Positions 45,426 to 54,904 of a DNA stretch of 64,000 bases are shown here, piece after piece; position 1 is the first letter of the stretch, and each line of letters begins with the position of its first letter. Source of the DNA: Pseudomonas shirazensis (lineage in GTDB: Bacteria > Pseudomonadota > Gammaproteobacteria > Pseudomonadales > Pseudomonadaceae). Below the pieces are notes generated by a model. The model ran no database searches. It saw nothing but the letters and a program-made list of their open reading frames with translations, and had not been told where the DNA came from. The stretch is from contig NZ_JABWRD020000002.1 of the NCBI RefSeq assembly GCF_014268785.2, positions 660,001-724,000 on the forward strand, written 5' to 3'. Made by a program: the position numbers and the translations under genes.

Positions 45426-46763
45426 ATGCCCCCGCTGTCCGCCGACTGGCGCCACCGCCTGACCCACCGCAAGGTCTGGGCGCTGGCCGCACCGATGATC
45501 CTCTCAAACATCTCGGTGCCGTTGGTTGCATTGGTCGACAGCACGGTGATTGGCCACCTGCCGCATGCGCATCAGCTCGGCGCGGTGGCCGTGGGCGCGA
45601 CCTTGTTCACCTTCATGGTGGGTTTGATGGGCTTCCTGCGCATGGGCTCCACGGGCTTCGCCGCCCAGGCCGCCGGGCGCAACGATGGCGCGGCGCTACG
45701 CCAAGTGCTGGTGCAGGGATTGCTGCTGGCGCTGGGTTTTGCCGCGCTGATCGGGGTGTTGGCACTGCCCTTCAGCCAACTGGCGTTGCAGGTAATCAAC
45801 CCAAGTGCGGCGCTGCATCAATCCACCGAAGATTTCTTCCACACTCGATTGCTTGGCTTGCCGGCAGCCTTGGCCAGTTACGCCCTGGTCGGCTGGTTTC
45901 TCGGCACGCAGAACGCGCGCGCGCCGTTGGCGATCCTGCTGACCACCAACCTGCTCAACATCGTGCTCAATCTGTGGTTCGTGCTGGGCCTGGACTGGGG
46001 CGTGATTGGCTCGGCGCGGGCTTCGGTGATTTCCGAATGGAGCGCCGCCCTGCTCGGCCTGGCTCTGACCCGACCGGCGTTACGCCGCTATCCTGGGCAG
46101 CTCGCCTGGGCGGCGCTGCGCCGCTGGCAGGCCTGGCGGCCGCTGCTTTCGGTCAACCGCGATATCTTCCTGCGCAGCTTGGCGTTGCAGTTGGTATTCC
46201 TGCTGCTTACGGTGCAAGGCGCACGCCTCGGTGAAGCGACGGTGGCGGCCAATGCCCTGCTGCTCAATGGCCTGTTGCTGACTGCCTATGCCCTCGACGG
46301 CCTGGCCCATGCGGTTGAAGCGCTGTGCGGTCACGCCATCGGCGCCCGCGACCGGCAGACCCTGCGGCGCTCGCTGGTGGTCGCCGGTGGCTGGTCACTG
46401 CTTGTCAGTATTGGTTTTGCCGGGGTGTTTCTGCTCGGCGGGCACTTGTTCATCAACCTGCAAACCGACATCGCCAGCGTACGCGAGGCGGCCTATCCGT
46501 ACCTGCCGTACCTGGCAGTGCTGCCGCTGATTGCCGTGTGGAGCTACTTGCTCGACGGCCTGTTCATCGGCGCGACCCGCGCGCGTGAGATGCGCAATGC
46601 GATGCTGCTGAGCTTGCTGCTGGCGGCGCCGTTGGCGTGGATGGCCAGCGGGTATGGCAATCATGGGTTATGGCTGGCGTTTCTTGGGTTCATGGCGTTG
46701 CGCGGGGTGACGCTGGGGTGGGTTGGCTGGCGGATGCAGCGAGAGGGGCGGTGGTTGGGGTGA
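45426..46763 (+). CDS. dinF: MATE family efflux transporter (DinF-like)
   Basis: A 445-residue multidrug/toxin exporter of the MATE family with 12 predicted helices. It starts MPPLSADWRHRLTHRKVWAL and continues AAPMILSNISVPLVALVDST, as in DinF; the charged VDSTVIGHL is typical. Tail-inner motif LDGLAHAVEALCGHAIGARD fits DinF. CAGGAG lies seven bases before the ATG; a longer frame starts 7 codons upstream. Substrates of DinF-like MATEs include bile salts and oxidants, but the substrate here is unknown. Confidence 0.88.
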   Translation: MPPLSADWRHRLTHRKVWALAAPMILSNISVPLVALVDSTVIGHLPHAHQLGAVAVGATLFTFMVGLMGFLRMGSTGFAAQAAGRNDGAALRQVLVQGLLLALGFAALIGVLALPFSQLALQVINPSAALHQSTEDFFHTRLLGLPAALASYALVGWFLGTQNARAPLAILLTTNLLNIVLNLWFVLGLDWGVIGSARASVISEWSAALLGLALTRPALRRYPGQLAWAALRRWQAWRPLLSVNRDIFLRSLALQLVFLLLTVQGARLGEATVAANALLLNGLLLTAYALDGLAHAVEALCGHAIGARDRQTLRRSLVVAGGWSLLVSIGFAGVFLLGGHLFINLQTDIASVREAAYPYLPYLAVLPLIAVWSYLLDGLFIGATRAREMRNAMLLSLLLAAPLAWMASGYGNHGLWLAFLGFMALRGVTLGWVGWRMQREGRWLG

Positions 46764-46872
46764 TTTAGGGCGATCTTTTCAACGGCCAGTTCGAGGATGG
46801 CCATATCCACTGGGGCGCTGGCCGAGTAAAGCTGGGGCCGCTCTGCGACCCCAAAGTCTCAGGTGCAGCAAA

Positions 46873-46890
46873 GGCTGCTAGCAGCCCCTT
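46873..46890 (+). terminator. Palindrome with T run between dinF and speA
   Basis: GGCTGCTAGCAGCC followed by CCTTTT. As read to the right it forms a five-pair stem with CTAG loop followed by T residues, matching an intrinsic terminator for dinF; it is also just after the end of the convergent speA gene. Stem is short, so confidence is moderate. Confidence 0.45.
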
Positions 46891-46897
46891 TTACACA

Positions 46898-48811
46898 TCA
46901 CGACGACAGGTACGAAGACCGGGTCAAGCCCAACCGCAGCGCATCCAGGTACTGGGTGCGTTCGCGGGCGGTGATCTTGGCGCTGGCGACCTTGTCGCGG
47001 TAGTGAGTCATCAACTCCTCCGGCGACAAGTGCACGTAGCGCAGCATGTCTTCGATGGTGTCATGGGTCTCGATACCGGCGTGGTAGGCGCTGCCGTCGG
47101 CGTTCTGGTAGATGTTCACCGAGTCGGTGTCACCGAACAGGTTGTGCATGTCACCGAGGATTTCCTGATAGGCACCGACCAGGAAGATCCCCAGCAGGTA
47201 GTCCTCACCCTCGTTGATACCATGCACCGGCAGGCTGGTTTCGATGCTTTGCTCGTCGACGTACTGGTTGATCTTGCCGTCCGAGTCGCAGGTCAGGTCC
47301 TGCAGCACGGCGCGGCGCAGCGGCTCTTCGTCCAGGCGGTGCAGCGGCAGGATCGGCAGTACCTGGCCAATCGCCCAGGTATCCGGCAGGCTCTGGAACA
47401 CCGAGAAGTTGCAGATGTACTTGTCGGCGAGCTTGTCGTTGAGTTCGTCGAGCACCTGGCGGTGCGAGCGCTGACGGGCCTTGAGCGAGTTGTGCAAGCG
47501 GCGGCACACGGCGAAGTAGCACTGCTCGGCGAGGGCCTTTTCCGACAGGGTGAGTTTACCGTCGGCATACTGCGCCGCCACGTCACCCATGTAGTGGGTG
47601 GCACGCCAGTAGGTCTCGGTGACCATCTCGATATCGGTTGGGCCGAGCAGGTCGACCAGCCATTGCACGGTCTCGGGCAGGGCTTCCTTGTTGTCGATGG
47701 TCGGCACTTCGTCGTTGTGCTTCTCGACGTCGGTCACCTGCACCACCAGCATCGCGTGGTGCGCGGTCAGGGCACGGCCGCTTTCGGAAAAGATGTGCGG
47801 ATGCGGCAGGCCCTGCGCATCGCAGAACTCCTTGAGCATTCCCACCACGACGGCGGCGTAGTCGTCGATGTCATAGTTGATCGAGCTGGCATTGCGCGAG
47901 TGGGTGCCGTCGTAGTCGACCCCAAGGCCACCGCCAACGTCGATATGATCGACCGGCAAGCCCAGTGAACGCAGCTCGCCGTAATAACGGATCGCTTCCT
48001 TGAAGCCATGCTGGTAGTCGGCCAGGTTGGCGATCTGCGAACCCATATGGAAGTGCAGCAGGCGGATGCCCTGGTCCAGTCCGGCAGCGCGGAAGCGCTC
48101 GACCACTGACAGCAACTGCGCCGCCGACAGACCGAACTTGGACTTCTCACCGCCGGTGTCGGCCCACTTGCTCGATGCCAGCGACGACAGGCGTACGCGC
48201 AAGCCGACCTGTGGCTTGACCTTGAGCTCGGCAGCCTCTTCGATCACCAGCGCGACCTCGGACTCCTTTTCGATAACGATGAATACGTTATGACCAAGCT
48301 TCTGGCCCATCAGCGCGAGGCGGATGAACTCACGGTCCTTGTAGCCGTTGCAGACGATGGTGCCGCCCTTCGGCGCCAGCGCCAGCACCGCCAGCAGCTC
48401 TGGCTTGGAGCCGGCTTCAAGGCCGATCGATACGTTCTGGGTGGCGATGATGTTCTCGACAACCGCTTCCTGCTGGTTGACCTTGATCGGGTACAGAGCG
48501 GTGTACTCGCTCTGGTATTCCAGGCGCGCGATGTTGGCGTCGAAAGCGCCGGTCAACTGGCGGACGCGGTCTTGCAGGATGTCCGGGAAACGCACCAGCA
48601 ATGGCAGCGAAAGGCCACTCTGACGCAGCTCGTCAACCTGTTCGAAGAGGTCGATGGGGGCACTGTCGGGGCCGTTGGGGCGCACTTCGACGCGCCCGGC
48701 TTCATTGATGGCGAAATAACCAGCGCCCCAATGGCGGATGCCATAAACACTGCGGCTGTCGGCCACGGTCCACTGGCTACCATCGTCTTTGCGTGTGCGT
48801 CGTACGGACAT
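46898..48811 (-). CDS. speA: Biosynthetic arginine decarboxylase
   Basis: A 637-residue PLP enzyme of fold type III. The PLP Lys lies in [17 protein letters not shown], and substrate-side motifs include [32 protein letters not shown], and [16 protein letters not shown]. It makes agmatine from arginine, the first step of the agmatine route to putrescine in Pseudomonas. The start [14 protein letters not shown] has GGGGA seven bases upstream. The 5' leader contains a structured hairpin (48838-48869). Stands alone on the minus strand, downstream of yciH. Confidence 0.95.
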   Translation of the reverse strand: MSVRRTRKDDGSQWTVADSRSVYGIRHWGAGYFAINEAGRVEVRPNGPDSAPIDLFEQVDELRQSGLSLPLLVRFPDILQDRVRQLTGAFDANIARLEYQSEYTALYPIKVNQQEAVVENIIATQNVSIGLEAGSKPELLAVLALAPKGGTIVCNGYKDREFIRLALMGQKLGHNVFIVIEKESEVALVIEEAAELKVKPQVGLRVRLSSLASSKWADTGGEKSKFGLSAAQLLSVVERFRAAGLDQGIRLLHFHMGSQIANLADYQHGFKEAIRYYGELRSLGLPVDHIDVGGGLGVDYDGTHSRNASSINYDIDDYAAVVVGMLKEFCDAQGLPHPHIFSESGRALTAHHAMLVVQVTDVEKHNDEVPTIDNKEALPETVQWLVDLLGPTDIEMVTETYWRATHYMGDVAAQYADGKLTLSEKALAEQCYFAVCRRLHNSLKARQRSHRQVLDELNDKLADKYICNFSVFQSLPDTWAIGQVLPILPLHRLDEEPLRRAVLQDLTCDSDGKINQYVDEQSIETSLPVHGINEGEDYLLGIFLVGAYQEILGDMHNLFGDTDSVNIYQNADGSAYHAGIETHDTIEDMLRYVHLSPEELMTHYRDKVASAKITARERTQYLDALRLGLTRSSYLSS

Positions 48812-48837
48812 TCAAGTCCCCTGTAGATAAGTCGAAG

Positions 48838-48869
48838 ACACTGCCTTGGCGACAAGGCGACGGCAGTGT
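48838..48869 (-). promoter_or_regulatory. Stem-loop in the speA leader
   Basis: ACACTGCC at 48838-48845 is complementary to GGCAGTGT at 48862-48869, with an inner CCTTG-GCGA-CAAGG stem (44-57) that shares two bases with the outer one. It lies 27 bases before the speA ATG and would form in the transcript if the promoter is upstream of 48870. It could control translation or stability. No match to a known riboswitch is seen. Confidence 0.4.
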
Positions 48870-48962
48870 AAAAGCGAAAAATGACGATTCGTCCATGCCA
48901 GGGGTAGACCCTGGTTACGGAATCGAGTTTAGAAAGCTCGGCGGAAAAAATCGCCTGGTGAT

Positions 48963-49334
48963 TCAACCACCGGACTTTTTCGCCTTGAAGCCTTGCTTGG
49001 TCAGCTCTGCCAGCAACAGCTCGACGTGGTCGCCCTGGATCTCGATAACGCCGTCTTTCAAGGCGCCACCGGTGCCACAACGCCGCTTGAGGCTGGCAGC
49101 CAGCTCTTTCAAGGGTTGGAGCGCCAACGGCACACCGCTGATGGTGGTCACCGTCTTGCCGCCGCGGCCTTTGCTTTCGCGGCGCACACGGGCAATACCG
49201 TCACCTTCGGGGATGGCTTGCTGCTTGCAGATACAGGCGTCCGCCGGCTGGCCACAGTCGGGGCAGTGCCGACCGGCATCGGTGGAATAAACGAGACCGC
49301 TCAAGGCGGAAAAGGAAGAAGCTTTCTTGGCCAC
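48963..49334 (-). CDS. yciH: SUI1/YciH translation initiation factor homologue
   Basis: A 123-residue eIF1-like protein. The N-terminal half has a zinc-ribbon-like CPDCGQPADACIC (four Cys), and the C-terminal half is the SUI1 fold (GGKTVTTISGVPLALQPLKE, CGTGGALKDGVIEIQGDH). Start at GTG, 49334, with AGAGGAA a good distance upstream. E. coli YciH influences initiation fidelity and stress response. It precedes speA with a 151-base spacer on the same strand. Confidence 0.93.
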   Translation of the reverse strand: MAKKASSFSALSGLVYSTDAGRHCPDCGQPADACICKQQAIPEGDGIARVRRESKGRGGKTVTTISGVPLALQPLKELAASLKRRCGTGGALKDGVIEIQGDHVELLLAELTKQGFKAKKSGG

Positions 49335-49547
49335 TTTTGTTCCTCTTGCTGAGGACAAAAACTGGTCGATTCCGTTGCCTGGAGCCGACCGCGAAGCCCC
49401 ACTCTGGCAGGGGCGGCGCTACTGACGCAAAAGCTGCGACAGCCCGAAAAGGGCGCGCAGTGTAACGATAATTGCGCCGCTTGCTAAGTACTGGATTGCG
49501 CCATTTTGCGCAGGTTTTACGACCTGACGCAGACTCCTGGCCGCTGA

Positions 49548-50084
49548 CTAGCTCAAGCCTGCCTGATAGCGCTGCAGCGCAACCAGCGAATCCGGGCAAT
49601 AAGGCAAGCGCTGACGCTCATCGTCGACCTGCGCCAGGCTGACGAAGCGCGCCTCGCTGACCTCCTCCGGCTGCAAGCTTAGCGGCCCGTCCCAGACCGA
49701 CGAAAACACGCCGCACCAGAGCCGATTGCCCGGCTGGTCAAAATAGAACCGCTCATGAAAGCGCAGCTCGACGCCGGTCACCCCGAGTTCCTCGGCCAGC
49801 TCGCGGGCCGCCGATTCGGCATAGCTCTCATCGGTCGCCACCATGCCGCCAGCGGCCACGTCCCAGTACCCCGGGTAGACCGCCTTGCTCAGGGAGCGGC
49901 GGTTGATGCAGAGCAAGCCGGCGCTGTTGAACAGCAGAATGAATGTGCAGCGGCCAATCAGCCCTGCCTCACGCAGCTGTGCACGCGGCATGGCGCCGAG
50001 CAGTTGATCATGCTCGTCGACCCAGGCGATCAGTTCGAGGTCCGAGGCCGCCCGGTGGACAGCCTCGGCTGGGGTGATGGTCAT
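49548..50084 (-). CDS. NUDIX hydrolase
   Basis: A 178-residue NUDIX protein. The Nudix box is GGMVATDESYAESAARELAE followed by ELGV, keeping the Gx5Ex7REUxEExGU pattern. IAWVDEHDQLLGAMPRAQLR and LCINRRSLSKAVYPGYWDVA fit the YfcD-like group. Substrate is unknown. Start MTITPAEAV has AAGG seven bases upstream. It follows the DUF2333 gene by two bases, so they are co-transcribed. Confidence 0.9.
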   Translation of the reverse strand: MTITPAEAVHRAASDLELIAWVDEHDQLLGAMPRAQLREAGLIGRCTFILLFNSAGLLCINRRSLSKAVYPGYWDVAAGGMVATDESYAESAARELAEELGVTGVELRFHERFYFDQPGNRLWCGVFSSVWDGPLSLQPEEVSEARFVSLAQVDDERQRLPYCPDSLVALQRYQAGLS

Positions 50085-50086
50085 GC

Positions 50087-51154
50087 TCAGCCTTGCGACA
50101 GCAGCTGACGCAGGTCGATCACTGCGGCGTTGGCGCGGGAGATGTAGTTGGCCATCACCAGCGAGTGGTTGGCCCACATGCCGAAGCCGCTACCGTTGAG
50201 CACCATTGGGCTCCACAGCGCTTCCTGCGAAGCTTCCAGCTCACGAATGATCTGGCGCACGCTAACCGTGGCGTTCTTTTTGGCCAGGACGTCGGCGAAG
50301 TCCACTTCAATGGCGCGCAACAGGTGCGACAGCGCCCAGGCCTGACCGCGTGCTTCATAGAAGACGTTGTCGATCTGCATCCATGGTGTTTCCACCAGCT
50401 CTTCATCAAGCTGCGGCACCTGGCCAGCCACCACGGTTTCAGTCTTCAAGGTGCTGTTCAGCTTGACCCGGCCGACACTGGCCGACAGCCGCTGCGACAG
50501 CGAACCCAGACGGGTGGCTACGTCACCCAGCCAGTTGTTCAGGTTATCGGCACGGGTATAGAAGATCGCGCCCTTGTCGCCTGCGGCCAGACGCGTCTGA
50601 TAACGCTCGAGCGACTTGATGCCTTCAGAGAACTCGGACTCGCTCGAAGGCAGAATCCAGCTCTTGTTGTCGAAGTTGAAGCGCGGCTCGGCCTTGGCCA
50701 GGTCGGCGTCTTCGGTCGACTGCGACTGCGAACGGGCGAAGTCCTTGCGCAGTGCCCGCGACAAGTCGCGCACCTGCACCAGCACGCCATATTCCCAGCT
50801 CGGCATGTTGTCCATCCATAGCCCAGGCGGGAAGCGGTCGTTGGAAATATAACCGCCCGGCTTGTCGAGCAGGGTGGCGGCAACGGTTTTCAGCGTCTCG
50901 ACGGTGGTGTAACCAATGACCATCTTCTGCCCGCTGCGCTCGGCGCTGGCCTGGGCATTCTGCTGCACCGGGAACAGGTCAGGCTCCTGGCTCCAGTACC
51001 AGCCAAGGCCGATACAGACCAGCAGGTACAGCCCGATCACAACCCCAAGAGCGCGGCTCCAGAGGCCGCCAAGGTAGCTACGGGCGGCGGCGCGACGGGA
51101 GTCGGGCCGCTCACGAGGCTCGGCAGTGGCCTCACGGTTTTTCCAGTCCAGCAT
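50087..51154 (-). CDS. DUF2333 family membrane protein
   Basis: A 355-residue protein with one N-terminal membrane helix after a basic stretch (ALGVVIGLYLLVCIGLGWYW) and a long periplasmic alpha/beta part. Blocks such as DLFPVQQNAQASAERSGQKM and GYISNDRFPPGLWMDNMPSW, plus MANYISRANAAVIDLRQLL, are typical of the family that has this place in Pseudomonas genomes. Function is unknown; it is linked to the NUDIX gene by two bases. A GGAC site lies before the ATG. Confidence 0.85.
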   Translation of the reverse strand: MLDWKNREATAEPRERPDSRRAAARSYLGGLWSRALGVVIGLYLLVCIGLGWYWSQEPDLFPVQQNAQASAERSGQKMVIGYTTVETLKTVAATLLDKPGGYISNDRFPPGLWMDNMPSWEYGVLVQVRDLSRALRKDFARSQSQSTEDADLAKAEPRFNFDNKSWILPSSESEFSEGIKSLERYQTRLAAGDKGAIFYTRADNLNNWLGDVATRLGSLSQRLSASVGRVKLNSTLKTETVVAGQVPQLDEELVETPWMQIDNVFYEARGQAWALSHLLRAIEVDFADVLAKKNATVSVRQIIRELEASQEALWSPMVLNGSGFGMWANHSLVMANYISRANAAVIDLRQLLSQG

Positions 51155-51399
51155 GGCATTGTCCTTAATCAGTCACGACGGTTCAGAGCTTGGACCTCAG
51201 GCTACGGCCAGGGTGCCACGGCAAGCCCACATCGACCCACTATAAAGCAGACACCGGCTTGCGCATAAGCGACCGGGTGGTCGGCAACTGAATAACAGGA
51301 CCAGACGCAATGTTGACCTGGTACACGCGCAGCTTGCAGAAGTGGTGCTAGCATACAGCCATCATCGAAGCTGCATTCCCCCATAATAAGTAGTCAGCC

Positions 51400-52737
51400 A
51401 TGATCCAGTCACCACAGCCCAGCCAAGAGCGCGCCAAGCGCAGCAGCGATTACGTCGACGACGTGCCGCTGCCGCCGTTGCGCAAACCGGTGTATATCCT
51501 GCTGCAGGATCATGACCGCGCCGAACGCCTGGCGCAGCAGCTGGAATTCTTTGGCCTGGGGGTGCACGCACTGGCCACTGCCGAGGTGTTCTGCGCGGCG
51601 ATGCGCGAGCGCTTGCCGGCGGCGATAGTCATGGACGTCGACTTCAGCGGCCCGGGCTGTGGCCTGCTGCTGGCGGCGCAGGCCCAGCTGGGGCTGGATC
51701 AGGCTGTGCCGCTGCTGTTCTTCAGCCTGCACGAAACCGACACGCCGACGCGCCTGGCCGCCGTGCGCGCCGGTGGCCAGGCGTTCATGACCGGTACGCT
51801 GGAAGCATCGAGCCTGCTGGAAAAGGTCGAGATGCTGACCAACGCCACTCAGTACGACCCATTTCGAGTACTGATCATCGATGACTCGCGCACCCAGGCA
51901 CTGCATACCGAGCGCGTGCTCAACAGCGCCGGGATGATCACTCGCAGCCTGACCGAGCCGATCCGCGCCATGGCCGAGCTGGCTGACTTCCAGCCCGACC
52001 TGATCATCCTCGACCTCTATATGCCCGACTGTACCGGGCCGGAGCTGGCCAAGGTGATCCGCCACAATGACCGCTATGTCAGCGTGCCGATCATCTACCT
52101 GTCGGCCGAGGACGACCTGAACAAGCAGCTCGATGCCATGAGCGAAGGCGGTGATGATTTTCTGACCAAGCCGGTGCGTTCACGCCAGCTGCTGACCACG
52201 GTACGCAACCGCGCCGTGCGCGCGCGTCATCTCAAGGCGAGGATGGTCCGCGACAGCCTGACCGGTCTGTACAACCACACGCATATCCTGCAATTGCTGG
52301 AAGACTGCCGCTTGCGCGCCCGCCGCGAACAGCAGCCGCTGAGCTTTGCCATGCTCGACATCGACCACTTCAAGAAGATCAACGACCGCCACGGCCACCC
52401 CATGGGCGACCGGGTGATCAAGAGCCTGGCATTGTTCCTCAAGCAACGCCTGCGCAAGACCGATTACATCGGCCGTTACGGCGGTGAGGAATTCGCCATT
52501 GTGCTGCCCAATACGCCGCTGAGCGCGGCCTACAAGGTGCTCGACGAGATCCGCCGGCGCTTTGCCGAGATCATCTATCCCGCCCAACCCCACGACCTGC
52601 ACTGCACCTTCAGCGCCGGCGTGGTGCAGTTGGATCAAGCGCACGATGCCCTGAGCATGGCCAGTGCCGCTGACGAAGCGCTGTACCGGGCCAAGCATGC
52701 CGGGCGCAACTGCGTGGTGCGGGTAGACCCCGCGTAA
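51400..52737 (+). CDS. gcbA: Diguanylate cyclase with two receiver domains (GcbA-like)
   Basis: A 445-residue REC-REC-GGDEF protein that makes c-di-GMP. First receiver at about 30-140 (VYILLQDHDRAERLAQQLEF), second at about 155-275 (VLIIDDSRTQALHTERVLNS, with phospho-Asp in LIILDLYMPD and Lys in FLTKPVRSRQ). The catalytic GGEEF is at residues 361-365, preceded five residues earlier by RKTD (352-355), the inhibitory I-site. So it is probably an active, product-inhibited cyclase. It matches PA4843/GcbA in context, which supports surface attachment. A chemoreceptor follows 131 bases downstream. Confidence 0.86.
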   Translation: MIQSPQPSQERAKRSSDYVDDVPLPPLRKPVYILLQDHDRAERLAQQLEFFGLGVHALATAEVFCAAMRERLPAAIVMDVDFSGPGCGLLLAAQAQLGLDQAVPLLFFSLHETDTPTRLAAVRAGGQAFMTGTLEASSLLEKVEMLTNATQYDPFRVLIIDDSRTQALHTERVLNSAGMITRSLTEPIRAMAELADFQPDLIILDLYMPDCTGPELAKVIRHNDRYVSVPIIYLSAEDDLNKQLDAMSEGGDDFLTKPVRSRQLLTTVRNRAVRARHLKARMVRDSLTGLYNHTHILQLLEDCRLRARREQQPLSFAMLDIDHFKKINDRHGHPMGDRVIKSLALFLKQRLRKTDYIGRYGGEEFAIVLPNTPLSAAYKVLDEIRRRFAEIIYPAQPHDLHCTFSAGVVQLDQAHDALSMASAADEALYRAKHAGRNCVVRVDPA

Positions 52738-52868
52738 ACGGCGCCAGGCCCGATCAAGGCAAAAGGCCACAATTCTCCAGCGCAGCACCCTCCTCCGTCA
52801 TCACCCCGTCATGAAATCGCAATAACTTCAGGCACCTACCTCTCTCCACGCTGCCGGAAGCCTGCGCC

Positions 52869-54830
52869 ATGCGCCTGAAGTGGTTGACCAATTTCAACAC
52901 CCTGTTGCTCGTTGCCGTGTGCATTGCCCTGGGCGCAACCCTGTGGTGGTCACAACGAGCACTGGAGCGTCCCTATCTGCTGATGGAACGCTATCTGGGC
53001 TTGTCGCAGCAGTTTCAGAACCATATCGAGCGCGATACCCAGGCCTACCTGGCCAGCGGCGACGCCGTACGCCACGCCGCCGCTGTGCAGGGCAACCAGC
53101 AGTTGCAGGCAGCGCTTGCTGACTGGCCCGAAGCTCTGGCCGAGCAACTGCGCCCCAGCCTCGCCGAGTTGCAGGCATTCACCGGCAATCAGCTACTGGC
53201 CGCCGGCAAGCTGGCGGGTGATCCGCAAGCCTTGCTGCTGCAGGCTGAGCGCGAACTGGGCGGCACTCTCGAACAGCTGGCTGGCTACGCCCAAGGTAGC
53301 GCCAGCGAGCAGGCCCAGCGCTACCTGGCGCCCCTGCTGGACGCAGCGGTGCATTTGGGCCGTTTATCGCTGGCCCGCGACAAGCTGGTCAGCAGTGGTC
53401 GCGCCGAGCTGGCTGAAGAAGTCGAACGCGAATTGCAGCAGGTACGTGTTCAGGCCGAGCAGATTGCAGCATTGCCGCTACTGGGCGTGACCCGCGCGGC
53501 CGAGTCCGGCGCTGACGACTTCGCCGCGCTGATGGGCCTGCAAAGCCAGGCTAGCGAGCAGCGCGAAGACGTCGCCGTGGCCCTCAAGCGCGATCTGCAG
53601 AGCCTGCTCAGCCGCTATCGCGCCGAACTGCAGCGCACGCGCGAACAGATCGATCAGCGCGCAACCCTGGCCAACAGCACCCGCGAGCGGCTCGAGGCGG
53701 TGCAGCAAGTGCTTGCCGGGCTGGAGCCGCAGGTACGCGCGCAACACGCCAGCATCGCCGCCGAGGTGCGCATCATTCAGGGCGTGATGATCGTCTTGAT
53801 TCTGTTCATCGCGCTGCTCATCGACAGCCTCCAGCGGCGCCTGGCGGGAACCCTCGGCAGCCTTGCACCAGCACTGTCACGCTGGGCCGAGGGCGATTTT
53901 GCCCAGCCCATTTCCTTGGGCAAGACCAACCGCGAACTGCACGACATCGAAGATTCGCTCAACCACCTGCGCCAGTATCTGGTGCAACTTGTGGCGACCT
54001 TGCGCGCCAACGCCGAGCAGGTTGCCGGCAGCAGTCATGCTCTGGCCGGCATGAGCAGCGGCCTGCACCAAGGCGCCGAACGCCAGGCCGGTGACACGGC
54101 GCAGATCCGCGATGCCCTGGGCGAGCTGGAAGCGACCATTCAGCAAGTGGCAGGCGATGCCAGCGCTGCGGCCCAGGCCAGTCGCGAGGCCGGCAGTGCC
54201 GTCGAGCACGGTCAGCGGGTGATCGGCCAGAGCCTGTCTGGGCTGCGTACGCTGGTTGATGAAGTCCAGGGCAATGCGCAGATGATCGAACAACTGGCAC
54301 AGGAGTCGGCGACCATCGGCGGTGTGCTCACGGTGATTCGCTCGATTGCCGAACAGACCAACCTGCTGGCGCTCAACGCCGCAATCGAAGCGGCTCGCGC
54401 CGGCGAGATGGGCCGCGGCTTTGCCGTGGTCGCCGATGAGGTGCGCTCGCTGGCGCAACGCACAACTGGCGCTACCGGCGAAATCCAGGCACTGATCGAC
54501 CGCCTGCAACTGGCCGCGCGCGACTCGGTGAATGGCATGCGCACCCAGCTCGAGCATGCCGAGGCCACTGCCAGCCAGGCGCAGACGGCAGATGGCGCTC
54601 TGGATGACATCGTCACGGCAATCCGCACCATCGCCGACACCGCTGGGCGTATCGCCGATGTGACGGCGCAACAAACCGGCGCCGTGAGCGACATCCGCGA
54701 CCACAGCGAGCGCATTCACCAACTTGGCGAAGACAACCTGCAGCGCATCGGCGAAGGCCGTGAACAAGGCGAGCAATTGCTCAAGCTGGGCGGTGAGCTG
54801 AACACTGCAGTGGCTGCATTCCGCCTCTGA
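52869..54830 (+). CDS. Methyl-accepting chemotaxis protein, helical sensor domain (CtpL-like locus)
   Basis: A 653-residue chemoreceptor with membrane helices at about 10-29 and 306-322. The roughly 275-residue periplasmic part is all-helical and Gln/Ala/Leu rich, fitting the helical bimodular (HBM) type. A HAMP-like region ([20 protein letters not shown]) and the signalling tip [20 protein letters not shown] follow; the last residues AAFRL give no CheR tether. In P. aeruginosa the same place holds ctpL, a receptor for inorganic phosphate. Ligand here cannot be read from the sequence. Confidence 0.88.
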   Translation: MRLKWLTNFNTLLLVAVCIALGATLWWSQRALERPYLLMERYLGLSQQFQNHIERDTQAYLASGDAVRHAAAVQGNQQLQAALADWPEALAEQLRPSLAELQAFTGNQLLAAGKLAGDPQALLLQAERELGGTLEQLAGYAQGSASEQAQRYLAPLLDAAVHLGRLSLARDKLVSSGRAELAEEVERELQQVRVQAEQIAALPLLGVTRAAESGADDFAALMGLQSQASEQREDVAVALKRDLQSLLSRYRAELQRTREQIDQRATLANSTRERLEAVQQVLAGLEPQVRAQHASIAAEVRIIQGVMIVLILFIALLIDSLQRRLAGTLGSLAPALSRWAEGDFAQPISLGKTNRELHDIEDSLNHLRQYLVQLVATLRANAEQVAGSSHALAGMSSGLHQGAERQAGDTAQIRDALGELEATIQQVAGDASAAAQASREAGSAVEHGQRVIGQSLSGLRTLVDEVQGNAQMIEQLAQESATIGGVLTVIRSIAEQTNLLALNAAIEAARAGEMGRGFAVVADEVRSLAQRTTGATGEIQALIDRLQLAARDSVNGMRTQLEHAEATASQAQTADGALDDIVTAIRTIADTAGRIADVTAQQTGAVSDIRDHSERIHQLGEDNLQRIGEGREQGEQLLKLGGELNTAVAAFRL

Positions 54831-54904
54831 GCAGGCCGGGCGGGCGCCCCCAATGCCCGCCAAGTCCGCTATCATGCGCCCACGTTCGACCTCGCGAGTC
54901 CGCC

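Noticed and set aside
52741..52868. FliA promoter before the second chemoreceptor
   Set aside because: The best match (CGCAATAAC) differs from GCCGATAA at key positions and has no fitting -35.
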